A stretch of DNA of 64,000 bases, from positions 3,685,501-3,749,500 of the forward strand of contig OY747704.1 of NCBI GenBank assembly GCA_963556495.2. Direction: 5' to 3'. The position numbers and the translations under genes were made by a program. The notes beneath the pieces were generated by a model, which ran no database searches, was not told the DNA's origin, and was given only the letters and a program-made list of their open reading frames with translations. Shown piece after piece: positions 43,701-55,700 of the stretch. Position 1 is the stretch's first letter. Each line of letters starts with the position of its first letter. This DNA is from Valencia hispanica (Eukaryota; Chordata; Actinopteri; Cyprinodontiformes; Valenciidae).

Positions 43701-46700
43701 GCAGAAATATAATTTTACTGACCAAAAAAATGGAGCAGTGTTAGCGCTGACGGCTCATCTGAGACCTGTCAATCAAAAGGACACATCCAGTATTCATCAT
43801 TTCAAACTTAAATTACATCTAAACGGATGAGTTATAAAAAAATTCACTCCCCTCAGAGTTATCATGATGGTAAACTTGACCTGTTAAACCTAAAACGTTT
43901 TTTCTGCTGTGAAGTTGGCATTTTTAACATTGGAGTCAATGGGAACTTGCTCCGTTCCTTTCTATGTGTCACTTCCTCATTGGCTTCACATTTGGCCAGC
44001 GGAGTTTGCTCAAAAGAAATTTAAGCATATGATGGGAGGGCATAGAAGCCTGTTACATACCAAAGATAAACCTTGGATGTTACCTTTTCTACTTGTGACT
44101 GAAATTGTAGCAATTAAAAAATGGCTGTGTTTTAGTGTCCTCTCTGATCAAGGTCAATAATTCCTGTTAATGTGTTCATAGGCATCTGATGGCAGCAGCT
44201 CCAGGGATGACCTGTCGGCCCAGCTTCTTAGAAGGAATGATCAGATCCGGAGGCTGGAGGCCAAGCTGTCAGGTAGGACATGTGTGACTGAGGTGAAGCC
44301 TTTCATGCCACACTCTTCAGTATGGTGCAGCAAGGATCAGAATCACTCATCATTTACAGAAAGCAGGAAGCTTTGTGCTGGTAAACAATCAAACCTGAAG
44401 GTCATTGAAAAAAGAAAGCACTTTATGATAGTAAAGGTGGAGGGGAGCCAGATAATCCCATTTTTACCAGAGAACCGTTCAGAATCACATAGTTAATTAC
44501 TAAACTCTGCTGTATAGAGCTGCATCTACACATTAGCTGCTTTAAGTGTTTATTCATTATTTTTGTTAATGACAGAGACAACATAATACCATCTGTGAAA
44601 TAGAGCAGTTGCCTTTAAAAAAAGAATTAACCAATATAATAAAACCTAGATAATTAGAGTGGACATATGAAGCTGGCTTCAGCGTCTTAAAGAAGCTGTT
44701 GGCGTTTCTAACAGTGAGCAGCAGTCAGCAGGTGATTCTGTAGAGAAGGTAGATCTTCAGTCAGAATGCCAAATCTAGCATGTTTGATGACTGACAGTGA
44801 GATGTTGACCATGTTCAACATTTCACTGTTACTCATAATAGCTAACTGCTTGTCTTCTATACTGAGGAGTGTTGCTATCAGTGTTACCTGATTCAGGGAA
44901 CATTGTTGGGTTTCTGACCCGCTGGTTTGGGCCGATCCACCTGAAAATCATGGGATTCTGTTGGAATTTCATCTCTAATGCTGAACCAAAATTCCTGGTT
45001 CAAAACCCTGATGACAATCAGGGTGTTTATGAATTGGTTTTCAGTGCCAGCAACCATTTGGGGGTTCATAGTCATCAGATTTGTCCTCCATCTTGGATTT
45101 TCTACCGTACATTTCTGTCCTATATTTAGCCTGTCAGGAAAGTAACAAGATGATAACTGCATGTAATTAATGGTCTTTACAACTTTGTGACATGACAAAT
45201 ATCTGAACTGTGTGAGTTCAGCAGGTCCAAGTTAGAATGATAGATTATGGTACTTTTTGAATAAAAGTGTAATAAAAATGTATCCAGTTTTTATTTTAAA
45301 TGCAAACATGCCTGCAGTCTTGAAAAATAATAATCTAAAGTGCAGCCTGCAGCAGTGATGCACAAGGGTGTAAGTATAAGAGCAGTCAGTGCCATGTTGC
45401 AATAGAAATCACTTTTTTACCATTACCTGCTAATAATGTCCTAGCTTACAGTGAGGCAAAAAGTATTTGGCAGCCACCGATTGAGCAAGCTGTCCCATTT
45501 AAAAAGATGAGAGGTGTGTAATTTTCATTGTAGGTACACTTCAACTGTGAGAGACAGAATGTTATTAAAACCCCAGGAAATCACGTTTAATGATAAAAAA
45601 AAAGATTATTTATATAATGGTGCAGAAAATAAGTATTTGGTCAATAACAAAAGTTCATCTCAATTCTTTGTAAAGTAACCTTGGTTGGCAGTGACTGAGG
45701 TGGAACGTCTCCTGTAGGTCTTCACCAGGTTTGTACACACTGTAGCTGATATTGTGGCCCATTTTTCCATACAGATCTTCTCTACAGCTGGGATGTTTTG
45801 GGGCTGTCGCTGGGGACCAGAATTCTTACTTGGTTGTAGGTGCTTATACTTATTTTTTCACCATTATACAAACATATTCTTTAAAAAGTCAAACAATGTG
45901 ATTTCTTGGAATTTCTTTTACTTTCTGTCTCTCACAGTTAAAGTGTTACTATGATGAAAATTCCATACCTCTCTTCTTTTTAAGTGGGATAAGTTGCATA
46001 ATTGTTAGCTGCCAAATACTTTTTTGCCTCACTGTATATGCATATTGTGTACTTTATTTTTATTTTTGATAGAAAAATGATGTGGTTTTATGAATCATGG
46101 TCATTGCTTTGCTTTCTGTTCCGTTTTCAGTGAATTTTCCACAGACTTCCTCTTTAATCTTGAGAAGCTTGACAATTAGGGTTGGGCATTGTTTGAATTT
46201 GGACGATTCCGATTCCTTGTTTCGATTCCGGTACCAAACGATTCTCGATTCTGATTCTTTGGAGGCACAGGGTCTTTATTTTGTTGCATATTTTAAATGA
46301 CCTACTTTAAAATGCACTACTTGTTTACACTGCTATTTCTTCTTAATCATTGTGTGTTGGTCCTACATGTGTGTATATTGAGCTTATTTATTTACTTGCA
46401 CAGTTTCTTTTTTTGTTATGTGTGTGTCTTGTTTTCATTTGTATCTTTGAGTGCTGCAACAAGGAAATTTCCCTTATGGCATTAATAAAGTATTTCTATC
46501 TACCTACCCACCCATAGATAGTCTTACTTGATAAAATAGTCTAAACTTTACTTTACTTAATTTCCCTTAATTTAATTTACTTCTGGGATCAATTAAGTAT
46601 TTTTAAATTGAATTTGAATTGAACTATGGAATTGGAACATGGATAAGTTTTTACTTTCAATGAATTTCTCACAGCGCTGTTATCTATGAACTTGGGGATA

Positions 46701-49700
46701 ACTATTAAAAAAAAAATCCACAGTGGTCAAATTTCTACAGGAGAGCTTTATTTTTGAAAATGTCATGAAAACCGGCTTTCAAACATCCTGCATGTCTGTC
46801 TGCAGAATATTGAACTAAAAATAAAGTCCATGAGGATCCCAAAGCGCTTCACACTACATTCAGTCATTCGCCCATTCACGCACTGGTGATGTCAAGCTAC
46901 ATTGTAGCCACAGCAGCCCTGGCACACTGACAGAAGCGAGGACACAGGCGCCACCGGGCCCTCTGACCACCACCAGTAGGCAGAAGGGTGAAGTGTCTTG
47001 CCCATGGACACAACGACTGAGAAGGACAGAGCGGGGACTCGAACCGACAACCCTCCGGTTGACGAACTCCTCACTCCTGAGCCACAGTCGCCCCACAGTT
47101 CATATTAGCTGCATTTTAAAATCTAGTTGTTGCGTTTCCCTCGGTTGCTATAGTGAACGGAGGAGGCGGAGCATATCGGAGTATTGTCAGCTGCCTGGCT
47201 AACGTTAGCTTAGCAATCTCAGACCGTTTGTCTATGAAAACAAATACATAAGCTAACGTTAGCTGGATATTTGCACTTGAGTTGAACAACGGTTCGAGTA
47301 TAACTTGTTTGCTGCTGCAATGTTGACATCACCGGATTTGGACTGCATCGCGGCGCTGGGCCGGGTTGGATCCGGGAGGAAGAGCTAATGAGGTAAGCCG
47401 GCGCAGCGCGTCAAACACAGAGCAGTGGGTTATTTCTTACAGGTATAGCACTGAGCTCTGTTGTTTTGTTTGCTAAAGTGAAGACAAATCTTAGAGTGTC
47501 TTCACACACATTCCATGATTCCGCAGTAACACTTCTGGCGGATTCTTCTTCGTTGGTATTTGGCGGGTTCTTCTGGTCGGCGGACTGGGAATCGAAACTA
47601 GGAATCGCAATTTTAAAAATTGAACGATTCTGGGAGAATCGACGAGTCCCGGTTCCAATCGATGCTCGATTCTCGATGCCCAACTCTATTGACAATGAAA
47701 TATTATTCTAGTAAAATGGCAGCCTTATGTAACTGTATATTGTTTTTGTACTCTAGAAAATGTGATGTCTAAATAAATTTAGATGTAAACCTTTGTAGTG
47801 TGTGTCATATCTGAAGGAGAATAGCTGATTGTAGGTTTGCAGTGAACATGATTGGCTTGTTTAACTCTTTGTGTGCTCTTTATTGCTGTGTTTTTATTTT
47901 CCAGCCCCGCACACCCGTCTTCTCCCCTTTAGTAGCTATAGTGATGTGTCACCCAGGTTAAAGGTCATACATTCTCATGGAGCCTTTAACCCCATCTGGT
48001 TTTCTTAGATGTGAAAATCATTAGTAACTTTACTTTCCATTGTTTCTCAATCATATTTTCCCTTTTGTTTTCCCCTTCTCCTTTTGTTCATGTCGTCCCC
48101 TCCCTGTCTCTTAATTGTCTGTGCCTCTGGTGTGTGGGTGTGTGTGTGTGTGGGTGTGTGTGTGTTCTGTTGATGCCCCATCCCAACACTACTTTTCAAC
48201 ACTAGACTACGCTGAGCAGCTGCGAATTATACAGAAGACCAAGGACAAGCTTGAAATTGCTTTAGAAAGGCATCAGGATTGTACGTACCTCTCCTCTCCT
48301 CCCAAGCAGCTTTCTTTCTCTTGCTTAGCTTTCACTGTTCTCAGCATCACCAAGCACATTGACACCCCCCCCCCCCCCCCATTCAACTTCTGATTGGCTG
48401 TATGGATTAGTTTACAGCCTTTGTTTTGTGGACACTTGGCTGCTGCTCTTTTCTTTCAGTCTGAAAATCCACCCTCAGGTTTCAACTTGCTTTTCATCAG
48501 GATGTTTTGTCTTTATTGTTGGCAGCTTTTTACAGGGGACAGGGATTTCAGCCAGACCTGTTACTGATGTGTAAATGTGGTACAGGTGAGCTCAGCTGAT
48601 TTCTGGTCTGAGATTTTTGCCAGTGGTAAAAATTCACAAAAGATACTTCCAAAACCTCTATAAAAATGTCACCTGACTCCCTGTAAATCTTTACAGGGTT
48701 ATTTACTGTTTAGCTAGTGGCTAGGTTATTACAGCACTCACAAAACTATTCCTACCCTTTGAACTTTGTCATGTTATACAGATGAAACTCAAAAAATTAG
48801 AATATTGTGCAAAAATTCATTTATTTCAGTAATTCAACTTAATAGGTGAAACTAATATATGATATAAACTCATTACATGCAAAGCAAGATATTTCAAGCC
48901 TTTATTCATCATTATTTTGATGATTATTGCCTACAGTTTATGAAAACCTTGAATTCAAAATCTAAAAAAATTAGAATATTGGGAAAAGATTTAATATTTT
49001 AGGCTCAAAGTATCCCATTCTAATCAGTTAATTAAACCAAAACACCTCCAAAGGGTTCCTAAACTTTAAATGGTCTCTCAGTCTGGTTCAGTAGGAATCG
49101 CAATCATGGGGGAGACTGCTGACCTGACAGTTGTGCATAAAACCATCATTGACCCCCTCCATAAGGAGGGAAAGTCTCAAAAGGTCATTGCAGAAGAAGC
49201 TGGATGTTCCCAAAGTGCTGTATCAAAGCACATTAATAGAAAGTTTTGTGGAAGAAAAAGCTGCACAAGCAGCAGGGATGAGTGCAGCCTGGAGAGGATT
49301 GTCAGGAAAAGGTCATTGAAAAGTGTTGGGGACCTTCACAAGGAGCGGACTGAGGCTGGAGTTAGAGCTTCAAGAACCACCACCCACAGACGGATCCTGA
49401 ACATCTGGCTTCACATGTCCTATTCCTCTTGTCAAGTCGCTCCTGAACAACAAACAATGTCAGAAGCTTCTTACCTGGGCTAAAGGAAAAAGAAGTGCAA
49501 ATTTAGCATCTGATTTGGAAACCAAGGTCCCAGAGTCTGGAGGAAGAATGGAGAGACACACAATCCAAGATGGTGGAAGTCCAGAGTGAAGTTTCCACAG
49601 TCTGTGTTGATTTGTGGAGCCATGTCATCTGCTGGTGTTGGTCCACTGAGCTTTATTAAGTCCAGAGTCCAACGCAGCCATCTACCAGGACATTTTGGAG

Positions 49701-52700
49701 CATTTCATGCTTCCTTCTGCAGACCAGCTTTATGAAGATGCTGACTTCATTCTCCAGCAGGACTTGGTACCTGCCCACAATGCCAAAAGTACCAAAACCT
49801 GCTTCAATGACCGTGGGATTACTGGGCTTGATTGGCCAGCAAACTCTCCTGACCTGAAGCCCATAGAGAATCTATGGAACGTTGCCAAGAGAAAGATGAG
49901 AGACATGAGACGGAACAATGCAGAAGAGCTGAAGGTCTTCCATAACTTCTCAGCAGTGCCACAGGCTGATTGAAGCAGTCATTGGTGCAAAAGGGGCCCA
50001 GACCAAGAACTGAGTACATATGCATGATTATACTTGTCAGAGGTCTGACATTTCTCTATTTAAAATCATTGTTTTATTGATTTAATAAAATATTCAAATT
50101 TTCTGAGATTTTGAATTTGGGGTTTTCATAAACTGTAAGCCATAATCATCAAAATTATAACAAATAAAAGCTTGAAATATCTTGCTTTGTGTGTAATGAG
50201 TCTATCTCATATATTAGTTTCACATTTTAAGTAGAAATACTGAAATAAATGAAATTTTAATACTCACATTTTTTTAATATCCTAATCTTTCGAGTTCCAC
50301 CTGTAACTGTGAACGTTTGTGTATTTTGTTGGGCTAGTTTATGATGGACCATCACGAAGTAGCCCAGAATTGTGATGTGAAAGGAAAATGCTACGTGAGG
50401 TTTTAAGATTTGGTACAAATACAAATCTCAAAAGTACGTTCTACATTTTTATTTAGCCGTCTTGGGTTGATCCTTTCACCGCAGGTCAACCTGTAAATCT
50501 TTGGGTCTATCTGTCCTACAGACTGGTGTTTTGGCTTGTTCATCTTTGCAGAATAGGCCAAACCCGGTCAATCTGAATGTAGAGTAGCTGACCAGTTGCT
50601 AAAGAACCCTGTTACCAGGTGTATGTCAGTATGAAGCTCCTCCAGAACCTTCCCCCTCACCTGTCTGCTCTGTTTCTGGGTCTCCATCATGCTGGTTGTT
50701 CTCCCATCTTCTCCCAGAAACCTCTGAGGCCAGAACCAGAGCAGCTCACTTTATACTGAGTTTACATCCAATGGCCTGTAGCCCTGTTTACTTAGATTAG
50801 ATTACTTCTGAAGACATATGGTTGCACTGGATTTTATTTGGGGGTGTCAGAGTAAAAGGGGCAGAAAAACATGCACACCACACGTTTTAGATTTTTATTT
50901 GCTAAAAATCTGAAAATAATAGATCATTTTCTTTAAACTTCCAGTCATGGACCACTTTGTGTTGGTTTGACACATCAAATCTGTGAATGTGATAGTTGTG
51001 ATCAAATATGTAGAATATCTGGGGTGTGGTTGTGTTTGCAGGGCACTCTGTGTTTCATGCTTATTGTTGATAGGAATGTTGAAAAAAGAACCAATATGCA
51101 TTTTTACAAAGTTTTTGGAGGAGATGGCATGTTGGGCAAATATCAGTATATGTTTTCAGTGACCTTGGGATCAGTTAGAATATTTAGCATGTTGGAGAAC
51201 AAGCCGACAGTGACATGTTGGTCTAAGCCAGGATAGATATGGATCTGTTTAAGAGCTTTAATGCTGAAGTGTGTTTACCAGGTTAAAGCTGCTAACCAGC
51301 AGCTGTTTATGCTTGCAGTACTGTAAAGCACGTCTTTGAATTTACATGTCATAACATGTGTAGTCTCTTCTACGCTATGCGATGTTATATCAGCATCAGG
51401 GTTTAGTTTAAAATGAGGATAACAAAAATCTGTGCTGTGTTCCGCTGGCTGTTCTCATCATGTAGAAAAGAAAGAATCGGTCTGAGCTGCTGTTGTCCCC
51501 CAATATCTGCTGAATAGATGCAACGTGTCTTTGTTTTACTGTGGATAAAAATTAGTGAATAAAGATCAGCTTTGTTGAGAAGTGAAAGAATTAAAGATAT
51601 GAAGATTCTCCTCAGTAATGTTGTTTTCTCTACGTAGTCTTCTTTAAGTTGTGGCATGTTTTTGTCAGGCCGTCCATAGTAACATTTGACTCTTTGAAGC
51701 GTCTTTATCTTTTTGTCGAAGTGCACACAAGTGCATCAGCCTAAGTTTGAGACCACAGTCCTTCCCTCTCACCATTAGGTCTATGGATGGATACCCCTGT
51801 GTAGTGAGGGATGCGATGGGGGGTGGATTTATTTATCCTCCACAGATTCTGTCTTCTTTCCTCTGTCGCCATGCATATCTCCTCCTTGCTTGTTTTATTT
51901 TTTACTTCTTTTTTTTTTGCTCCTAGGAAGAACGCATAATCTCTTTTCACAGCTACTAACAAAGCCTCTTTATGATTTGTTGACTATTATTTACATATGA
52001 ACCTCTGTATGGTTTCCTCTCACTGTCACAGCATCCATTAAGAAACTCCAAGAGCAGAACGATTCTCATCAGAGCTCTAGAGCCAAAATGGCCCAGGGAA
52101 TGGCTTTAGCTTTGGAAAAAAAGGATCAGGTAAATCTCACTGCCTCCACCGGAAATATTAGTTAGTGAGTTCAGTTTTCGGTGTGTACTTATTTCTTATG
52201 TCCTTTTTCCTGCAGGAATGGATGGAGAAGATGGCTGATGTAGAAAAAGCAAGTACTTCAAACTGCCTTTGATGTTTTTAAAATGTTTAAATTATTATTA
52301 TACATCTGTACACCTTTTGTCTGCAGCACCGTTACATACAGTTAATCCCAAATTCTTCATACCTCTGGCAGATTTAAAGCAATCTTTGTATTTAACCGTC
52401 TTGTTTCTTTTGGACTGGAAGTAATGTTAACATTTTTGGATGACCCAGCCAGTCCTGATTGAACCTGATGGAGAATCTCTGGACCGAGCCAAAACTTAGG
52501 GTGATGGTAAGGAGGCCTTCCATCCTCAAACACTTGGAGCCTAACTCCACAGATAAATCATCCAAGAACAAGAGGAGACCTGCCTGCAGAAATCCACTCA
52601 GCTGTTATAAGAAGGGCTGAATCCTGGAACATCAACATACTTTTTTTAATTGAATTTTGAGAAGGGTGTAAATCATTTTGACCCTATTTTTTTTAAGTAA

Positions 52701-55700
52701 TACATAAATAAAAAGAAAATACCATTTGAAACTAGTCTTCCTTTTCATGATATTTTGATAGAAGCCTGTCTCATTTCCTCTCAGAAGCCAACTTGTTTCT
52801 TGGTTGAATGAGAAAAAAGCTATCTGAATCTGCCAGCTGTATAAGTTACTGTAACCATACAAAGTACATTTACACTGAAGAAAAATATAAATGTGACTCT
52901 TTTATTTTTGCTCCCATTTTTCATGAGCTCAACTCAAAGATCTGACACATTTTCTATATACATAAAAGATCTACTACTGTACTCTCAGATATTGTTCACA
53001 AATCTGTCTAATCTGTGTTAGTGAACACTTCTCCTTCTGCCAAGATAATCCATCCCACTTTACAGGTGTGGCATATCAAGCTGCTGATTAGACAGCATGA
53101 ATATAGTTCAGGTGTGCCTTAGACTGGCCACAATTTTAGTTCAGTGTATTTCCACTTGCCTGTTCTAAAAAGGAGGACATGTTGCCTGGTTTATTTTTAC
53201 CATTTAAAGTTGTATTTAGCAGTTTGTTTGGGGCTTTAGATTCGTCTGCAGATTTAGTTCCTTCTGATGGTGATAAAATAACACAGCTACTTGTGTCCAA
53301 GTTGTACTGGGTGAACAGGGGTCTCCACATCTTCAGCAATATCGACGTAGGAGCTATTTTCTGTCCGGCCTCGACTGCAGATGACTCTTTCAGGTCGTCC
53401 TTTTGACCTGCAGTCTGCACATATGACACAGAATGGGGTGGTCAAAGTAGACCCACCACCAGGGATGTGTATAGGCAAGAATCTGGTGGTATGATATGTA
53501 TCACGATACGGGGGAGGGCAATACAATATATTGCGATACTAGGAGTAAGACTATATATTGTGATTTTTAAAACTGAATTTAACTGTCCCATCATTCTAAA
53601 CACTCCAACCCGTTTCATACTTTAACACATCCAGTTTTATTACTAGATCTAGTTGATCTACTGGAACCAAGAAGGTGAAAACAGCCACAAAACTACCTGT
53701 TATACTTTTAATTTTACTACAAAAATCATCATTAATGGTTCCATTCATATTCTAAAAAATAAAACCTAATGTTTAAGACCAGGACCCTCATTTATCAAAT
53801 GTTCATAGAAACTGTTCTATATTCTATCCTATGAATTAAATGTAAAAGATTTGTTTCGTACAAACAGTCAAAAGCCAGATATATCAAATATGTGGTGGCC
53901 AGTCATACGCATGTTCCTCAGCAATCATCTGTTGATAAATCCCACATGTGTATACCTTGGTGCTCGAGTCCGTTCAGTCATTTGCATAAAGAAACTCCCT
54001 CAATAAACCATATTTGGTCACATCACATCCTCTGACACATTCATTAAATCTTTACGTACTTCCTGAAAATAAGGGACAATAGAGCGAAAAAACTAATTTC
54101 AGTGATACAGAGATCGGGGTGAAACATAAGTGGGGCAAAAAAAAAGTCATGATGAACAGACTTTGAACATTGTCATAGTTAACACAAATTCATTTGAACA
54201 CTGATAGTTTTTGTCTTCTGTTATTAGCGGTTCTTCTGCTTCATGTCCAAATCCATCCATAACTTTTTGAGTCATTTTCCTAAAAGACAGGCACTGACAT
54301 GAGCTCCTTGGTAGAGGTGATAAACTGATGAGATAAAAATTCTGTCAAACTGTCTCAGTGTTGCAGTTCCTCCGTTCTACCACTAGATGCTTTGGGCACA
54401 CATGGTCAGAGCTGTCCTTATATTTAGAAACATTTTTATGCACAAGTACAAGATTGTAAATACCACACAATGCATAAAAGAGAGAGAGAGAGAGATACAT
54501 TTGAATCATAAATGCATCACAGTGGGCATAATGCAAACTATCCACTAACTGGTAAAAGAAGCAAAATCAGACTGGGATGTTTGCTATGAGTTCCTAGAAC
54601 TCTTCTCATCACCCGAGGAGATGGAGTTTCTTCTTCTATTGCTCTTACACTGTGGAACAATCTACCTCTGAGTATTAGGATGACTAGAACTTGATGAGCA
54701 GAAATGATCAGGCTCTTCTTATCATTAGTGGTCTATTGTATTTTATTCTGTTATTTACCTTATTCGTTGTAGGTGTTTGTGTCTTATTGATTAGGTTTTG
54801 TCTTTAACCCTGGGCAGCACTGTGGTCTCTATGGGTGTGTAAAGTGCTTTATAAATAAGGTTTAATTGATTGAAGACTAACATACAGTAGATAATGCTGA
54901 GCCTTATTAAAGCAAACCAGTCATTACAACATAAAGGTTAAGATGCTCTTTTATTGACAAGTGTCCAAAAGTAATAAAGTGGTTTATTGCTTCATTCCTT
55001 ACAATCTCACATATCAATATATTGCATCTCTTTGATTTTATGTGGAAGTTGAGCTCAAATATAATTGGTGTGAATTCTTGTATTACCTCCACCTACGTGT
55101 TTGTGTGTGTGTGTGTGTGTGTTCTTGTATTGCTATCCTATTTAGGACCTTCTCTGGCATATATTCGCTAACCTTCTGAAGACCAATGGACCTTATAGGG
55201 ACCAGAGCCCGGTCCTAATATGGTTGACCCCCTTTTTTAGGGTTAGGGGTTAGGTTTAGAGGTATGGTGTGAATTATGTTTTGGTTAGGAATAAACTGGT
55301 AATGGGTTAGGCATAAATGTAGCTATTAAAATGAATGGAAGTCAATATAAAGTCCTAATATGGGTAGCAATACGGACTTGTGTGTGCGTGCGTGCGTATG
55401 TGTGTGTGAGCCCGCCCTTCACACTGACGCCCTCCATAATCTGATGTGCTGGTTTGACTGTAGCTGGTTTCATAAATCCTGTAGTGTGAGCCCTTCAGCA
55501 GGTCCAGTGTTACTGAAACCAGTCTGTCAGTGGGTCATGTAGTGTGTCCCCAGCTGAAGTTACACACATTAACAGGACAAATAGCAAGAATCTTCAGGCA
55601 GGTGGAGATAGAAACAATCAGGTATGCTCTGAGGATGTTGAAGGATAGCAGGAACTGGCCATCACCCAACTCTCCAGTTGAATGCAGTATGACCCCACAC

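Larger units (their letters stand above)
46177..47688. mobile_element. hAT-type element with perfect 8-bp target duplication
   Basis: Ends TAGGGTTGGGCATTG and CGATGCCCAACTCTA, flanked on both sides by TTGACAAT (46169-46176 and 47689-47696). The subterminal arms share GATTCCGATTC/GAATCGAAACT-type inverted blocks. The 1512-bp interior holds a LINE 3' tail (about 46300-46510) and a SINE (46830-47095). No transposase frame was found. Confidence 0.92.
48732..51049. mobile_element. Old Tc1-family element split by a younger Tc1-family element
   Basis: The left end (48732, preceded by TA) reads CAGCACTCACAAAACTATTC. The right end, about 51049, reads TGTTTGCAGGGCACTCTG in inverted orientation. The arms at 48732-48778 plus 50306-50460 and at 50830-51049 pair roughly. 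The central part lacks transposase coding, so it is a long-TIR nonautonomous relic. Confidence 0.65.

Noticed and set aside
47411..47711. Overlapping frames on both strands near the right end of the hAT element
   Set aside because: They arise from the terminal inverted-repeat arm of the transposon and lack any domain.
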